The notes below the pieces were generated by a model that worked only from the letters and a program-made list of their open reading frames with translations, had not been told where the DNA came from and searched no databases. Made by a program: the position numbers and the translations under genes. A stretch of 64,000 nucleotides of DNA from Brevibacterium sp. CCUG 69071 (lineage in GTDB: Bacteria > Actinomycetota > Actinomycetes > Actinomycetales > Brevibacteriaceae), in contig NZ_PGFV01000001.1 in assembly GCF_021023135.1 (NCBI RefSeq), forward strand, positions 992,001 to 1,056,000, read 5' to 3'. This document shows positions 1-7,667 of the stretch, piece by piece; position 1 is the first letter of the stretch, and each line of letters begins with the position of its first letter.

Positions 1-1
1 A

Positions 2-304
2 TCCATGCCCGCCGAGCAGATCAACCCGATCGCTGTCGAGGCCATGGCCGAAGAGGGGATCGACATCACCGCCGAGGAACCCAAGGTCCTCACCACCGAG
101 GCCGTGCAGGACTCCGACGTCGTCATCACGATGGGCTGCGGCGACGCCTGCCCGTACTTCCCCGGCAAGCGCTACGAGGACTGGAAGCTCGACGATCCCG
201 CTGGCCAGGGCATCGAGGCGGTACGCCCGATCCGCGACGAGATCAGGTTTCGAATCGAGACGCTCACCGCAGAGCTGCTCGATCAGGACCCGGCGCGGGC
301 GTGA
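2..304 (+). CDS. arsC: Arsenate reductase, LMW-PTPase family, 5'-truncated by window edge
   Basis: This is the C-terminal 100 residues of an arsenate reductase of the low-molecular-weight phosphatase fold. The frame is open to the left edge, so the catalytic CX5R loop lies outside the window. What remains starts with the SMPAEQINPIAVEAM segment that follows the P-loop in this family. It continues with VVITMGCGDACPYFPGK, the region of the second and third redox cysteines in thioredoxin-coupled ArsC, and ends in the WKLDDPAGQ...VRPIRDEI helix. Its stop overlaps the GTG of the next gene by 4 bp, so the two are probably co-translated. A cytoplasmic arsenate-to-arsenite step is expected, with export by a pump encoded further left. 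Confidence 0.9.
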   Translation, partial: SMPAEQINPIAVEAMAEEGIDITAEEPKVLTTEAVQDSDVVITMGCGDACPYFPGKRYEDWKLDDPAGQGIEAVRPIRDEIRFRIETLTAELLDQDPARA

Positions 305-1350
305 GTGACGTCGTCGTCATCGGAGGAGGCCAGGCCGGACTCGCCGCAGGATATTTCCTCCGCCGCGCCGGCCTGGACTTCGTCATCCTCGACGAACAGG
401 AACGACCGGGCGGGGCCTGGCAGCACGGCTGGCAATCGCTCAGGATGTTCTCCCCAGCCCAGTACAGCCCCCTGCCCGGATGGCCGATGCCCGCCCAGAC
501 CGGCGAGACGTTCCCCACCGCAGGCCACGTCGTGGACTACCTCGAACGATACGAGGAGCGCTACGAGTTGCCTGTGCGCCGGTCGGTCGGCGTCACCAGC
601 GTCCGCCGGGGGCATGAGCGTTGGACCGTGGACACGGACGCAGGCTCTCTGAAGGCCGCTTCGGTGATCAGTGCCACCGGCACGTGGCAGAGCCCCTACC
701 TGCCGTACTTCCCCGGTCAGGACACGTTCTCCGGCAGGCAGCTGCACACCGTCGCCTACGACTCGCCCGACATGTTCGCCGGCCAACGGGTCGTGATCGT
801 CGGCGGAGGGAATTCCGCCGCGCAGATCCTCGCCGAGGTCTCCACGGTGGCCGAGACGCTGTGGGTCACCCGGCACCCACCGCGATTCATGCCAGACGAT
901 GTCGACGGCAGAGTGCTCTTCGACGTCGCTACCGCCCGCGAGGCAGCCCGTCGCTCTGGCCGGAACCACGACGGTGTGGCCGGACTTGGAGACATCGTCA
1001 TGGTGCCTCCCGTGCAGGCGGCACGAGATCGCGGCGTCCTGGACCGTTCGCCCATGTTCGACCACCTCAGCCCGACGGGAGTCTCCTGGAACGACGGCCG
1101 AGAGCACGAGTGCGATGCGATCATCTGGTGCACCGGCTTCCGCCCACACCTCAGCCACCTGAGCGGGCTCGGCCTGACCCGCGAGCACGGCCATCCCGCC
1201 ACCGACGACACTCGAAGCATCGACCACCCCGGGCTGCACCTGCTCGGCTACGGCGACTGGACCGGATTCGCCTCCGCCACCATCATCGGCGCGGCCCGCA
1301 CCGCCAAGCCCGCCGTCGCCGAGATCGGCGCTCGGATGGCTAGGGCTTAA
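301..1350 (+). CDS. arsO: ArsO-like FAD/NAD(P)H flavin monooxygenase
   Basis: A 349-residue two-dinucleotide-fold flavoprotein. The FAD-binding GGGQAGLAAG is at about residue 8, the second nucleotide-binding site VVIVGGGNSAAQ is near the middle, and a conserved ATG-type segment (IIWCTGFRPH) lies near the C-terminus. Flavin monooxygenases of this type next to arsC are called ArsO; their arsenic chemistry is not settled. The GTG start overlaps the arsC stop (GTGA), indicating one operon. The end of the gene is followed by an ArsR-type operator and a new promoter, so transcription is probably re-initiated for the downstream genes. It resembles the minus-strand monooxygenase at 6603-7667, and the cluster holds three such flavoproteins in total. 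Confidence 0.85.
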   Translation: MSDVVVIGGGQAGLAAGYFLRRAGLDFVILDEQERPGGAWQHGWQSLRMFSPAQYSPLPGWPMPAQTGETFPTAGHVVDYLERYEERYELPVRRSVGVTSVRRGHERWTVDTDAGSLKAASVISATGTWQSPYLPYFPGQDTFSGRQLHTVAYDSPDMFAGQRVVIVGGGNSAAQILAEVSTVAETLWVTRHPPRFMPDDVDGRVLFDVATAREAARRSGRNHDGVAGLGDIVMVPPVQAARDRGVLDRSPMFDHLSPTGVSWNDGREHECDAIIWCTGFRPHLSHLSGLGLTREHGHPATDDTRSIDHPGLHLLGYGDWTGFASATIIGAARTAKPAVAEIGARMARA

Positions 1351-1384
1351 GGCTGATGTCGGACGTATCGATGGCGCAGATGAT

Positions 1385-1414
1385 ATTGACGTCTATCGAT
1401 GCGTCGCGTAGATT
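1385..1414 (+). promoter_or_regulatory. ArsR-type operator overlapping a promoter -35 box
   Basis: The 16-bp dyad ATTGACGTCTATCGAT (1385-1400) covers a TTGACG -35 box at 1386-1391. A 17-bp spacer then leads to TAGATT (1409-1414) as the -10. The reverse complement of the dyad matches 14 of 16 bases of the dyad at 9031-9046 next to arsR. A repressor bound here would block the -35 of the small Cys-rich gene at 1452. Confidence 0.65.
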
Positions 1415-1451
1415 TTCTATATAGATTATCATCGAATCAAGGAGTTGGCAG

Positions 1452-1739
1452 ATGGACTGCTGGGAACACGAAACGGCCGGCCAGGGTTCTTTCCCCGCCG
1501 TCGCGTTCTGCCGGCACTGCGGCGCGGCGCTGTGCCGGGAGCATGCGACAGTCTGCACGGACGAACGCGTTCGCCAGAACGGCATGGGATCGCCCACGCG
1601 CCTGCTGCCTGACGGCCGGAAGATCTGCTGCTCGACCTGCCGCGAAGCTTTCGTCGAGTCCATCCCCGTGCACCGAGCGGAGCAACGCCTGCGCGATCTG
1701 GCAGCCACCGGGCCAGAGTCCGCAACCGCATCGTGCTGA
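1452..1739 (+). CDS. Small Cys/His-rich zinc-binding protein, DUF2180-like
   Basis: A 95-residue protein beginning MDCWEH, with a treble-clef or B-box-like spacing: CRHCGAALCREH at residues 20-31 and a later ICCSTC. The arrangement resembles DUF2180 proteins, but this assignment is from memory of the pattern. The start is fixed by AAGGAG seven bases upstream. A promoter carrying an ArsR-type operator lies directly in front, so the gene should be induced by arsenite. The function is unknown; metal or metalloid binding by the cysteines is a reasonable guess. It is followed by a decayed fragment and by a mycothiol-type arsC. Confidence 0.6.
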   Translation: MDCWEHETAGQGSFPAVAFCRHCGAALCREHATVCTDERVRQNGMGSPTRLLPDGRKICCSTCREAFVESIPVHRAEQRLRDLAATGPESATASC

Positions 1740-1765
1740 CCCGGCTGGCGCGCCCCTGTTGATGA

Positions 1766-1893
1766 GTGGTGGACATTAACGACGCTCTATGGAACCTCAA
1801 CGATGACGAGCCGCCGGCATGCAGGGACTGCGCGGCCGCAATGACATCGCGGCCCGTGTCCACGAGCTCAACGTCGTTCTTACCAACTATTGA
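1766..1893 (+). pseudogene. Probable frameshifted remnant of an arsC C-terminus
   Basis: Two overlapping short frames lie here. One (1766-1903) reads ALWNLNDDEPPA and the other (1819-1893) reads GLRGRNDIAARVHELN. Joined by one frame change they follow the pattern W-x-L-x-D...PA...R-x-x-R-x-D-I-x-x-R-V that closes LMW-PTPase arsenate reductases (compare WKLDDPAGQ...VRPIRDEI in the first gene). I infer a decayed arsC end left between two working genes. The match is short, so it could also be a small independent gene. Confidence 0.35.
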
Positions 1894-1908
1894 ACAAAGG
1901 TAGATATC

Positions 1909-2340
1909 GTGATCGAGAAGAAGCCGTCCGTCCTGTTCGTCTGCGTCAAGAACGCAGGCAAGTCGCAGATGGCCGCCGCACTCATGCGCCAGGTCGCCGG
2001 CGACTCCGTCCGGGTGCACTCGGCCGGCACCTCCCCCGGGACAGCGCTCAATGCCTTGTCCGCTGCCTCTGTCGCCGAGGTCGGGGCTAGCATGGCCGAC
2101 GAGCACCCGAAGCCGATCGATCCCACTATGCTGCAGACTGCGGACCGCGTCGTCGTCATCGGCGACGAGGCCGTCGTCGAGCCCGTGCCGGGGATGGCCG
2201 GGACCATCGAGACATGGACGATCGACGAGCCCTCGGCGCGAGGGATCGAGGGCGAGGAACGAATGCGCCTGGTCCGCGACGAGCTCGCCGAGAAGGTCCG
2301 TTGCCTGGCCGCGGGGCTTGTCAAGACGTCAGAGCCCTGA
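1909..2340 (+). CDS. arsC: Arsenate-mycothiol transferase type arsenate reductase
   Basis: A 143-residue LMW-PTPase-fold protein with the phosphate loop VLFVCVKNAGKSQMAAAL at residues 8-25. The loop is C-x5-K rather than the classical C-x5-R. From memory, this lysine form and the absence of the later redox cysteines mark the actinobacterial enzymes that join arsenate to mycothiol and depend on mycoredoxin, such as Corynebacterium ArsC1/ArsC2. No other cysteine pair is visible, which fits that mechanism. The GTG start has AAAGG nine bases upstream. It sits apart from the first arsC, so the cluster carries two arsenate reductases with different electron donors. It is the last plus-strand gene before a converging metal-efflux operon. 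Confidence 0.8.
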   Translation: MIEKKPSVLFVCVKNAGKSQMAAALMRQVAGDSVRVHSAGTSPGTALNALSAASVAEVGASMADEHPKPIDPTMLQTADRVVVIGDEAVVEPVPGMAGTIETWTIDEPSARGIEGEERMRLVRDELAEKVRCLAAGLVKTSEP

Positions 2341-2526
2341 GCCGGCCACGCACCCCTCGCCGTCGTCGCCTTCGCCCGCCTGGACGTTCTCTGGCGCGCT
2401 GGCGATCCTGAACACCTCCTCAAGGTCAGCGAGGACGGCGAAGTCGCTGGCGACGGTGCCGGTCGCCTCGGCCGTCGGCTTCACCAGGAGAGACTCGTCA
2501 CCAGCAGCACTCAAGTTACTGCACAT
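2329..2526 (-). CDS. Short orphan reading frame, possibly a gene remnant
   Basis: A 65-codon frame whose last 50 codons (VKPTAEATGTVASDF onward) have the high third-position GC of real local genes. The first 15 codons do not. It overlaps the end of the arsC by 12 bp, has no recognisable Shine-Dalgarno sequence, and has no family I recognise. It may be the tail of a gene whose front was lost between 2527 and 2690, where I see nothing else. Confidence 0.25.
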   Translation of the reverse strand: MCSNLSAAGDESLLVKPTAEATGTVASDFAVLADLEEVFRIASAPENVQAGEGDDGEGCVAGSGL

Positions 2527-2690
2527 ATGGATGCCAAAGGCCGATTGCGTCCACGATCGCCTCCCACCCGCTCGACATTCACTCCATCATCAGCCGGTGC
2601 GCCGGCGCGCCCATCCGGCTACGGGTTATCCGCATGTCCCCGTTGAGCTCAATACCGAATTGAGCAACTAATGGCACTCACCGCTGGCCG

Positions 2691-2999
2691 TCAATCCAGT
2701 CTCGCGCGCAGCGCCGCTTCGATCTGCTCCTGACCAGGTGCGCCAGCGAACCCCTTCCCTGTGGCATAAACCCGGCACGCCAGCGAACGAACCGGTGTCG
2801 TTGGGAACAGGTCGACACCGTCGACGAGGATCGTGGGCGAGCCTGCGAACTGCGCGTTCGTTGCATCGACCTCGGTGTGAATCGTGACCAATTGGATGGG
2901 CACGGCCGTGAGTCCGAGAACATCCAGTGCTGCGCGCGCGTTGGCTTCGGCGCTGGCCGTGTTCGGGCAGTCGACGATGTGGAGCAGTTCGACCTTCAC
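2691..2999 (-). CDS. Thioredoxin-fold protein of the metal-efflux operon
   Basis: A 102-residue protein with a thioredoxin-like start (VELLHIVDCPN, one cysteine at about residue 10) and the SPTILVDG cis-proline segment typical of glutaredoxin/thioredoxin folds. A second cysteine occurs at about residue 75. Small proteins like this accompany mercury and cadmium loci in actinobacteria and are often labelled alkylmercury-lyase-like or thioredoxin-like without proof. The GTG start overlaps the stop of the ATPase gene (GTGA), so it is the third gene of the cmtR operon. A role in thiol or metal handling is inferred. Confidence 0.65.
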   Translation of the reverse strand: MKVELLHIVDCPNTASAEANARAALDVLGLTAVPIQLVTIHTEVDATNAQFAGSPTILVDGVDLFPTTPVRSLACRVYATGKGFAGAPGQEQIEAALRARLD

Positions 3000-4912
3000 G
3001 AGATCTGCTCCTTCCGGGCCCGGGCGGCACGCAGGCCGTTGAGGATCACGACGACCTCTGCGATCTCATGCACGAGCACCACAGCGGCAAGCCCCAAGAC
3101 ACCGAACAAGGCAAGCGGAAGCAGGACGGTGATGATCAGCAGCGACAGAACGATGTTCTGGTTGATGATGTGCCGTCCCCGGCGGGCGTGGTCGAACGCG
3201 CGCGGGAGCAGACGCAGGTCGTGGCCGGTGAAGGCGACGTCGGCTGACTCGATCGCGGCATCGGAACCGGTGGCACCCATCGCGATGCCGATGTCCGCAG
3301 CCGCGAGGGCCGGGGCGTCGTTGATGCCGTCGCCGATCATCGCGACCGATCCGTTCTTCTCGCCGAGCTCGGCGATCGCTGAGGCCTTGTCCTGGGGGCG
3401 CAGCTCGGCGCGCACGTCATCGATCCAGGCCTGCGCGGCCAGGGCGCGGGCGGTGCGGGCGTTGTCGCCGGTGAGCATCGTCACCTCGACGCCCTGTCCG
3501 GCGAGGGTGCGGACCACCTCGGGGACCTCGGGGCGCAGCTCGTCGCGGACGCCGATCGCAGCCGCGGCGGTGCCGTCACGGTGCACGATCACGACCGTCA
3601 TGCCTTGCTCCTCCAGACCCGCGACCCGATCGCCGAGACTCCCGGCGTCGAGCCAGCGCGGGCTGCCGACCGTGATTCGCGCGCCGTCGAGGGTGCCTTC
3701 GATGCCGTGACCTGCCTGCTCGGTCACGGCATCGGCCACAGGCGTACCCGGTGCGGCGGCGGTGATTGCCGAAGCGAGCGGGTGGGTGCTGTGCTGCTCC
3801 AGTGCGGCCGCCCACGCCAGCGCCTGCGCCTCGGTCACTCCGTCGGCGGTGAGCACCGCGTTGACGGCGGGCTCGTTGCGGGTCAGGGTGCCAGTCTTGT
3901 CCACGGCGACGTGGCGGATCACGCCGAACCGCTCGAACACGGCACCCGACTTGATGATCACGCCGAACTTGCTCGCCGACCCGATCGCGGCCACCACCGT
4001 CAGCGGCACCGAGATCGCCAGTGCGCACGGCGAGGCCGCCACGAGCACCACGAGGGCGCGGGTGATCCACAGCTCCGGGTCGCCGAACAGCGACCCGATG
4101 ACCGCCACCAGGACGGCGAGGATCAACACACCGGGCACGAGTGGTCGGGCGATGCGGTCGGCGAGGCGGGCGCGGTCACCCTTCTCCGCCTGCGCCTTCT
4201 CCACCAGGTCGACGATCGTGGTCAGCGAGTTGTCGGTGCCCGCAGCGGTCGTCTCGACTTCCAGCGCGCCGGCGGTGTTGATCGCCCCAGCCGACACCGT
4301 GTCGCCGGGCTCGACCTCGACCGGGATCGACTCGCCGGTGATCGCGGAGGTGTCCAGGCTGGATCGTCCCGTCCGGACGATGCCGTCGGTCGCGATCCGC
4401 TCGCCCGGCCGCACCAGCATGAACTGACGGACAGCGAGATCCTTGGCCGCGACCTCGACCGATGCGCCGCCTTGGCGGATCGTGGCGGTCTCCGGGACGA
4501 GCTTGAGCAGCGCCCGCAGCCCGCCGCGGGCGCGATCCATCGCCTTGTCCTCCAGTGCCTCGGCGATCGAGTACAAGAACGCCAGCGCAGCGGCCTCCTC
4601 GACGTAGCCGAGGATGACCGCGCCGATCGCGCTGATCGTCATCAGGAGGCTGATGCTGAGCTTGCCCTTGAACAGCTTCCGGATCGCGCCCGGGGTGAAC
4701 GTCGACGCGCCCAACAGCAGACCGATCCAGAACAGCACCAACGCCGGGACCTCCAGCCCCGACCATTCCAGCACCAGGCCAGTTAAGAACGCGACGCCAG
4801 AGAAGACCGGGACCATGATCCCGGCATCACGCCACCAGGGACGTCCCTGCTCCTCCTCGGCTTCCTCCCCGGTTTGAGTCTCCGGCTCGTCGCAGCCGCA
4901 CGCCGCGCTCAC
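2996..4912 (-). CDS. P1B-type heavy-metal ATPase (SPC type)
   Basis: A 638-residue metal-exporting ATPase. The actuator loop ITGESIP is at about residue 191, the membrane metal site is SPC at 294-296, the phosphorylated aspartate in DKTGTLT is D338, a THPLA motif follows, and TGDN and GDGINDAP close the ATP domain. The last membrane pair carries HEIAEVVVIL. SPC instead of CPC in the sixth helix is typical of cobalt/zinc/cadmium branches such as CtpD-, CoaT- or CtpG-like pumps. No N-terminal ferredoxin-like metal domain is present, only a CGC near the start. The GTG start at 4912 overlaps the cmtR stop; the longer frame to 5266 is a shadow of cmtR. CmtR control suggests cadmium or lead as substrate. 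Confidence 0.85.
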   Translation of the reverse strand: MSAACGCDEPETQTGEEAEEEQGRPWWRDAGIMVPVFSGVAFLTGLVLEWSGLEVPALVLFWIGLLLGASTFTPGAIRKLFKGKLSISLLMTISAIGAVILGYVEEAAALAFLYSIAEALEDKAMDRARGGLRALLKLVPETATIRQGGASVEVAAKDLAVRQFMLVRPGERIATDGIVRTGRSSLDTSAITGESIPVEVEPGDTVSAGAINTAGALEVETTAAGTDNSLTTIVDLVEKAQAEKGDRARLADRIARPLVPGVLILAVLVAVIGSLFGDPELWITRALVVLVAASPCALAISVPLTVVAAIGSASKFGVIIKSGAVFERFGVIRHVAVDKTGTLTRNEPAVNAVLTADGVTEAQALAWAAALEQHSTHPLASAITAAAPGTPVADAVTEQAGHGIEGTLDGARITVGSPRWLDAGSLGDRVAGLEEQGMTVVIVHRDGTAAAAIGVRDELRPEVPEVVRTLAGQGVEVTMLTGDNARTARALAAQAWIDDVRAELRPQDKASAIAELGEKNGSVAMIGDGINDAPALAAADIGIAMGATGSDAAIESADVAFTGHDLRLLPRAFDHARRGRHIINQNIVLSLLIITVLLPLALFGVLGLAAVVLVHEIAEVVVILNGLRAARARKEQIS

Positions 4913-5262
4913 GCGCCCGACTCGCAGCAGCCCGGCACAGTGCACTCGGCGTCCACGCACGGCGCGTGCTCGTCGACCGCGAGGGTCACATCCATCAGGG
5001 CCGTCAGCGCCGCCGCGAGGTGCGGGTCGGCGATCTCGTAGCGCGTCTGCCGCCCCTCGGGCTCGGCCACGACGATCCCGCAGTCGCGCAGGCAGGTCAG
5101 ATGGTTCGAGACGTTCGAACGGGTCAGCTCTAGCTCGCGCGAGAGCACGGCCGGGTAGCTCGGGCCGGCAAGCAGGGTCATCAGGATCCGAGAGCGGGTC
5201 GGGTCCGCCATGGCCCGGCCGAGTCGATTCATGACGTCGAGGCGTGAAGCAATAGTCAGCAT
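4909..5262 (-). CDS. cmtR: CmtR-type ArsR-family Cd/Pb-sensing repressor
   Basis: A 117-residue winged-helix repressor that starts MLT and reads ADPTRSRIL...LTRSNVSNHLTCLRDCG, like mycobacterial CmtR. The three metal ligands known in CmtR (C57, C61 in the DNA-recognition helix and C102 near the C-terminus) fall at the same numbers here. Extra cysteines C107, C112 and C113 follow. A dyad overlaps a TATAGT -10 only about 14 bases upstream of the ATG, so the message may be nearly leaderless and self-repressed. The gene opens an operon with the ATPase and the thioredoxin-fold gene, each joined by a GTGA overlap. Confidence 0.88.
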   Translation of the reverse strand: MLTIASRLDVMNRLGRAMADPTRSRILMTLLAGPSYPAVLSRELELTRSNVSNHLTCLRDCGIVVAEPEGRQTRYEIADPHLAAALTALMDVTLAVDEHAPCVDAECTVPGCCESGA

Positions 5263-5263
5263 G

Positions 5264-5297
5264 CACTGAACTATACAGTGGCCGCTGAACTATTGTC
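5264..5297. promoter_or_regulatory. cmtR: cmtR operon operator
   Basis: The perfect inverted repeat CACTG-N7-CAGTG (5264-5280) surrounds TATAGT read on the minus strand, which would serve as the -10 of cmtR. A second copy of the core, CTGAACTAT, follows at about 5285-5293. Its position over the promoter fits autorepression by CmtR. Binding is inferred. Confidence 0.55.
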
Positions 5298-5350
5298 GAT
5301 CCTTATGTTGGCTCGACGCTGATCCCACCCCGGGGATCCCCTCGATGACC

Positions 5351-6595
5351 TCACGATTGACGGCGGAACTCGCCGACCTGCATATCCAGCGGGCGCATCC
5401 GACCGGCGGTTGTCGCCCTGCCGTGTGTGCTGGCGACCGTGAGGACGGTCCCTACGGCGGCCACCGCGGCCAGGACCGCGAAACCGGTTGCGTAGCTGCC
5501 GGTGACCTCGGCAAGGACCGCACCGGCCCCGGGAGCCAAGGCGGTGGCCAGCAGGACCGGGAGGCCGAGGACGCCGGAGAGGCGGCCGTATCCGCGTGCG
5601 CCCCACCGATCAGTGACCGCGGTCGCCTGGAGCAGCGTCGCGATGCCGCGCCCGACCCCGGCGGTCATCGACGCCGCGACCAGCAGACCAACCGGCCCGG
5701 GGACCACAGCGAGCACCGAGGTGCTGACGGTGACGAGGCCGAACACGGTCACGGTGCGCACGGTCAGCGAGGCATGCCGGGCAAGAGCGGTGTAGACGAG
5801 CCGACCGGCGACCTGCCCGAGTCCGCCGAGGCCGAGCACCCAGGCGGCGGCCTGAGGACTCAGGCCGCGCTCGAGCATAAGCGGCACCAGAGCCAGCAAC
5901 GCGGCGTACATCGCCAGGGCCACCAAGGTCAGTCCGGCGGCAAGCAACCGGAACCGTGAGTCCCGCACGACGCCGGCAGCGTATGCCTTCTCAGCCTCTG
6001 GCTCCTCCGCGTCGACATGCACCGGGCGGGGCCAGGGGCGTCGCAGCACGAGCCAGTGGACCGGGACCGTGAGGACCGCCAGTACGACCGCCGCCCAGAA
6101 GTACGTGCCTCGCCATCCCAGCTGGTCATACGCGGCTGCGGTCAACGGCGCGAAGACCGTGCTCGCCAGTCCTGCCACCAGCGTCAGCGTGGTCAGCGCG
6201 CCGAGTCGGCCCGCAACGAACCAGCCGGTGATCGCGGCGAAGGCCGGCGGGTAGAGCACTCCGGCCATGGCGACTCCGGCCAGCGCCCAACCGACGACGA
6301 ACACCAACAGATTCGGCGACGCGGCAATCACCACCAGCGTCACGACGCCGAGACCCGAGCCAGCCGTCATGACGAGACGGGGTCCGTGCCGATCGATAAA
6401 GCGCCCGACCGGCACCCCGGCCAACGCCGACACAGCCAGGGCCACAGAGAACGCCGAGGTCACGGCCACCGACGACCAGCCAGTGTCCGAGCTGATCCGC
6501 GGAACCAGGACCGGGAAAGCATAGTAGAGCAAGCCCCACGAGACGATCTCGGTCACGCACAGCGCAGCCAGCACCCTTCCCCGCCCGGGCCGCAC
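5351..6595 (-). CDS. MFS transporter of the arsenic-associated flavoprotein operon
   Basis: A 414-residue major facilitator with about 12 membrane segments and the loop 2-3 motif GRFIDRHGPRLVM. The chosen start is GTG at 6595, preceded by GAGG at the right distance and just downstream of the previous stop. The longer frame runs through the monooxygenase gene and is a shadow. It is the third gene of the operon starting at 8980. A role in exporting an arsenic compound or product of the two flavoproteins is suggested by context only. It has no clear similarity I can name to ArsJ or ArsK. Confidence 0.8.
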   Translation of the reverse strand: MRPGRGRVLAALCVTEIVSWGLLYYAFPVLVPRISSDTGWSSVAVTSAFSVALAVSALAGVPVGRFIDRHGPRLVMTAGSGLGVVTLVVIAASPNLLVFVVGWALAGVAMAGVLYPPAFAAITGWFVAGRLGALTTLTLVAGLASTVFAPLTAAAYDQLGWRGTYFWAAVVLAVLTVPVHWLVLRRPWPRPVHVDAEEPEAEKAYAAGVVRDSRFRLLAAGLTLVALAMYAALLALVPLMLERGLSPQAAAWVLGLGGLGQVAGRLVYTALARHASLTVRTVTVFGLVTVSTSVLAVVPGPVGLLVAASMTAGVGRGIATLLQATAVTDRWGARGYGRLSGVLGLPVLLATALAPGAGAVLAEVTGSYATGFAVLAAVAAVGTVLTVASTHGRATTAGRMRPLDMQVGEFRRQS

Positions 6596-6602
6596 AACAG
6601 CC

Positions 6603-7667
6603 TCAGCCAACGACGACGCCCCTCGACTGCCTGGCCAGGGCATCGACGACGTAACCCGCGTCGCGGTGGACACCGCGCAGGGTGTTCGACGAGAACGAGC
6701 GCTGGAACTCCAGGCCCAGGAACGCCAGGCCAGGCAGCACGGTCGAGACGCCGCGATCGTGCCTCGGCGCGCCGGCCTCATCGAGGACGCCGAGAGATCG
6801 CAGGTACGGCATGTGCGGCCGATAGCCTGTCGCGAAGACTATTGAGTCGACGCGCTCCCGCGAGCCGTCGGGCCACGCGACACCGTCCGGGACGTAATTG
6901 GCGAACATCGGCCGCTCGTCTGGATGTGCCGCCTCGAGCGCAGCCCTGTACTGTCCGTCGTCGATGATCGGTGTGCCTGTGATGATCCTGGCGAGGACCG
7001 ACGGCGGCAGGAGGTCAGCGCGGGTGAACCGCAACCACCAGTGCAGGTCGCGCCCGGCAATGACCTGCGGCGCATACCGGACACGGTCCCGCACCGCCAG
7101 CGACGTCTCCGCGTGGTCGGCCAGTTCGTGGGCGATCTGGACGGCAGAGTTGCCCGCACCGACGACCACGACCCGCTGACCGGCGAACTCCTCCGGCGAC
7201 CGGTAGTCGGCCACGTGCAGGACCCGGCCCTGAAATTTCTCCCGGCCGGGGATCATCGGCACGTAGGGGTTGGCGAACGACCCCGAGGCAGCGATGAGTG
7301 CATCCCCGACCAGGCTGCTCCCATCGGCCAGCTCCACGGCAAAGCCCGGGCCGTCGGCGGCGACCTCGGTGACGCGAGCATTGGTCCGCACCTCGACGCC
7401 CAGCCACTCTGCGTAGCCGCGGAGGTAGTCGGCGACCTCGCCGCGGCCCGGGTACCCGTCGGGGTCGCCGGGGAACCGGTGACCCGGGAAGGCGCTGTAC
7501 CGGCGCGGGGAGAACAGCCGCAGGCTGTCGTAGTAGCGCGGCCACGACCCAACCGGCTCGTCACCGGCCTCGAGCACCACCGGCTCCCAGCCGCGGTCAC
7601 GCCCAGCACGGGCCGCGGCGAGGCCCGACTGCCCGCCGCCCACGATCAACAGGCGACCGCGGCTCAT
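6603..7667 (-). CDS. ArsO-like FAD-dependent monooxygenase
   Basis: A 354-residue flavoprotein with an FAD site (LLIVGGGQSGLAAAR, residues 6-20), an NAD(P)H site (VVVVGAGNSAVQIA) and the closing IVFATGYRPH. It belongs to the same family as the gene at 301-1350. The ATG start overlaps the stop of the preceding flavoprotein (ATGA); the longer frame reaching 7769 is only the neighbour's other frame. The gene lies between a Cys-tailed flavoprotein and an MFS transporter in an operon divergent from arsR, so an arsenic-linked oxidation or reduction is likely. The substrate is unknown. Confidence 0.85.
   Translation of the reverse strand: MSRGRLLIVGGGQSGLAAARAGRDRGWEPVVLEAGDEPVGSWPRYYDSLRLFSPRRYSAFPGHRFPGDPDGYPGRGEVADYLRGYAEWLGVEVRTNARVTEVAADGPGFAVELADGSSLVGDALIAASGSFANPYVPMIPGREKFQGRVLHVADYRSPEEFAGQRVVVVGAGNSAVQIAHELADHAETSLAVRDRVRYAPQVIAGRDLHWWLRFTRADLLPPSVLARIITGTPIIDDGQYRAALEAAHPDERPMFANYVPDGVAWPDGSRERVDSIVFATGYRPHMPYLRSLGVLDEAGAPRHDRGVSTVLPGLAFLGLEFQRSFSSNTLRGVHRDAGYVVDALARQSRGVVVG

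Noticed and set aside
4913-5266. N-terminal extension of the P-type ATPase frame
   Set aside because: This part is the cmtR gene read in another frame. The GTG at 4912 overlaps the cmtR stop as expected for coupled genes.
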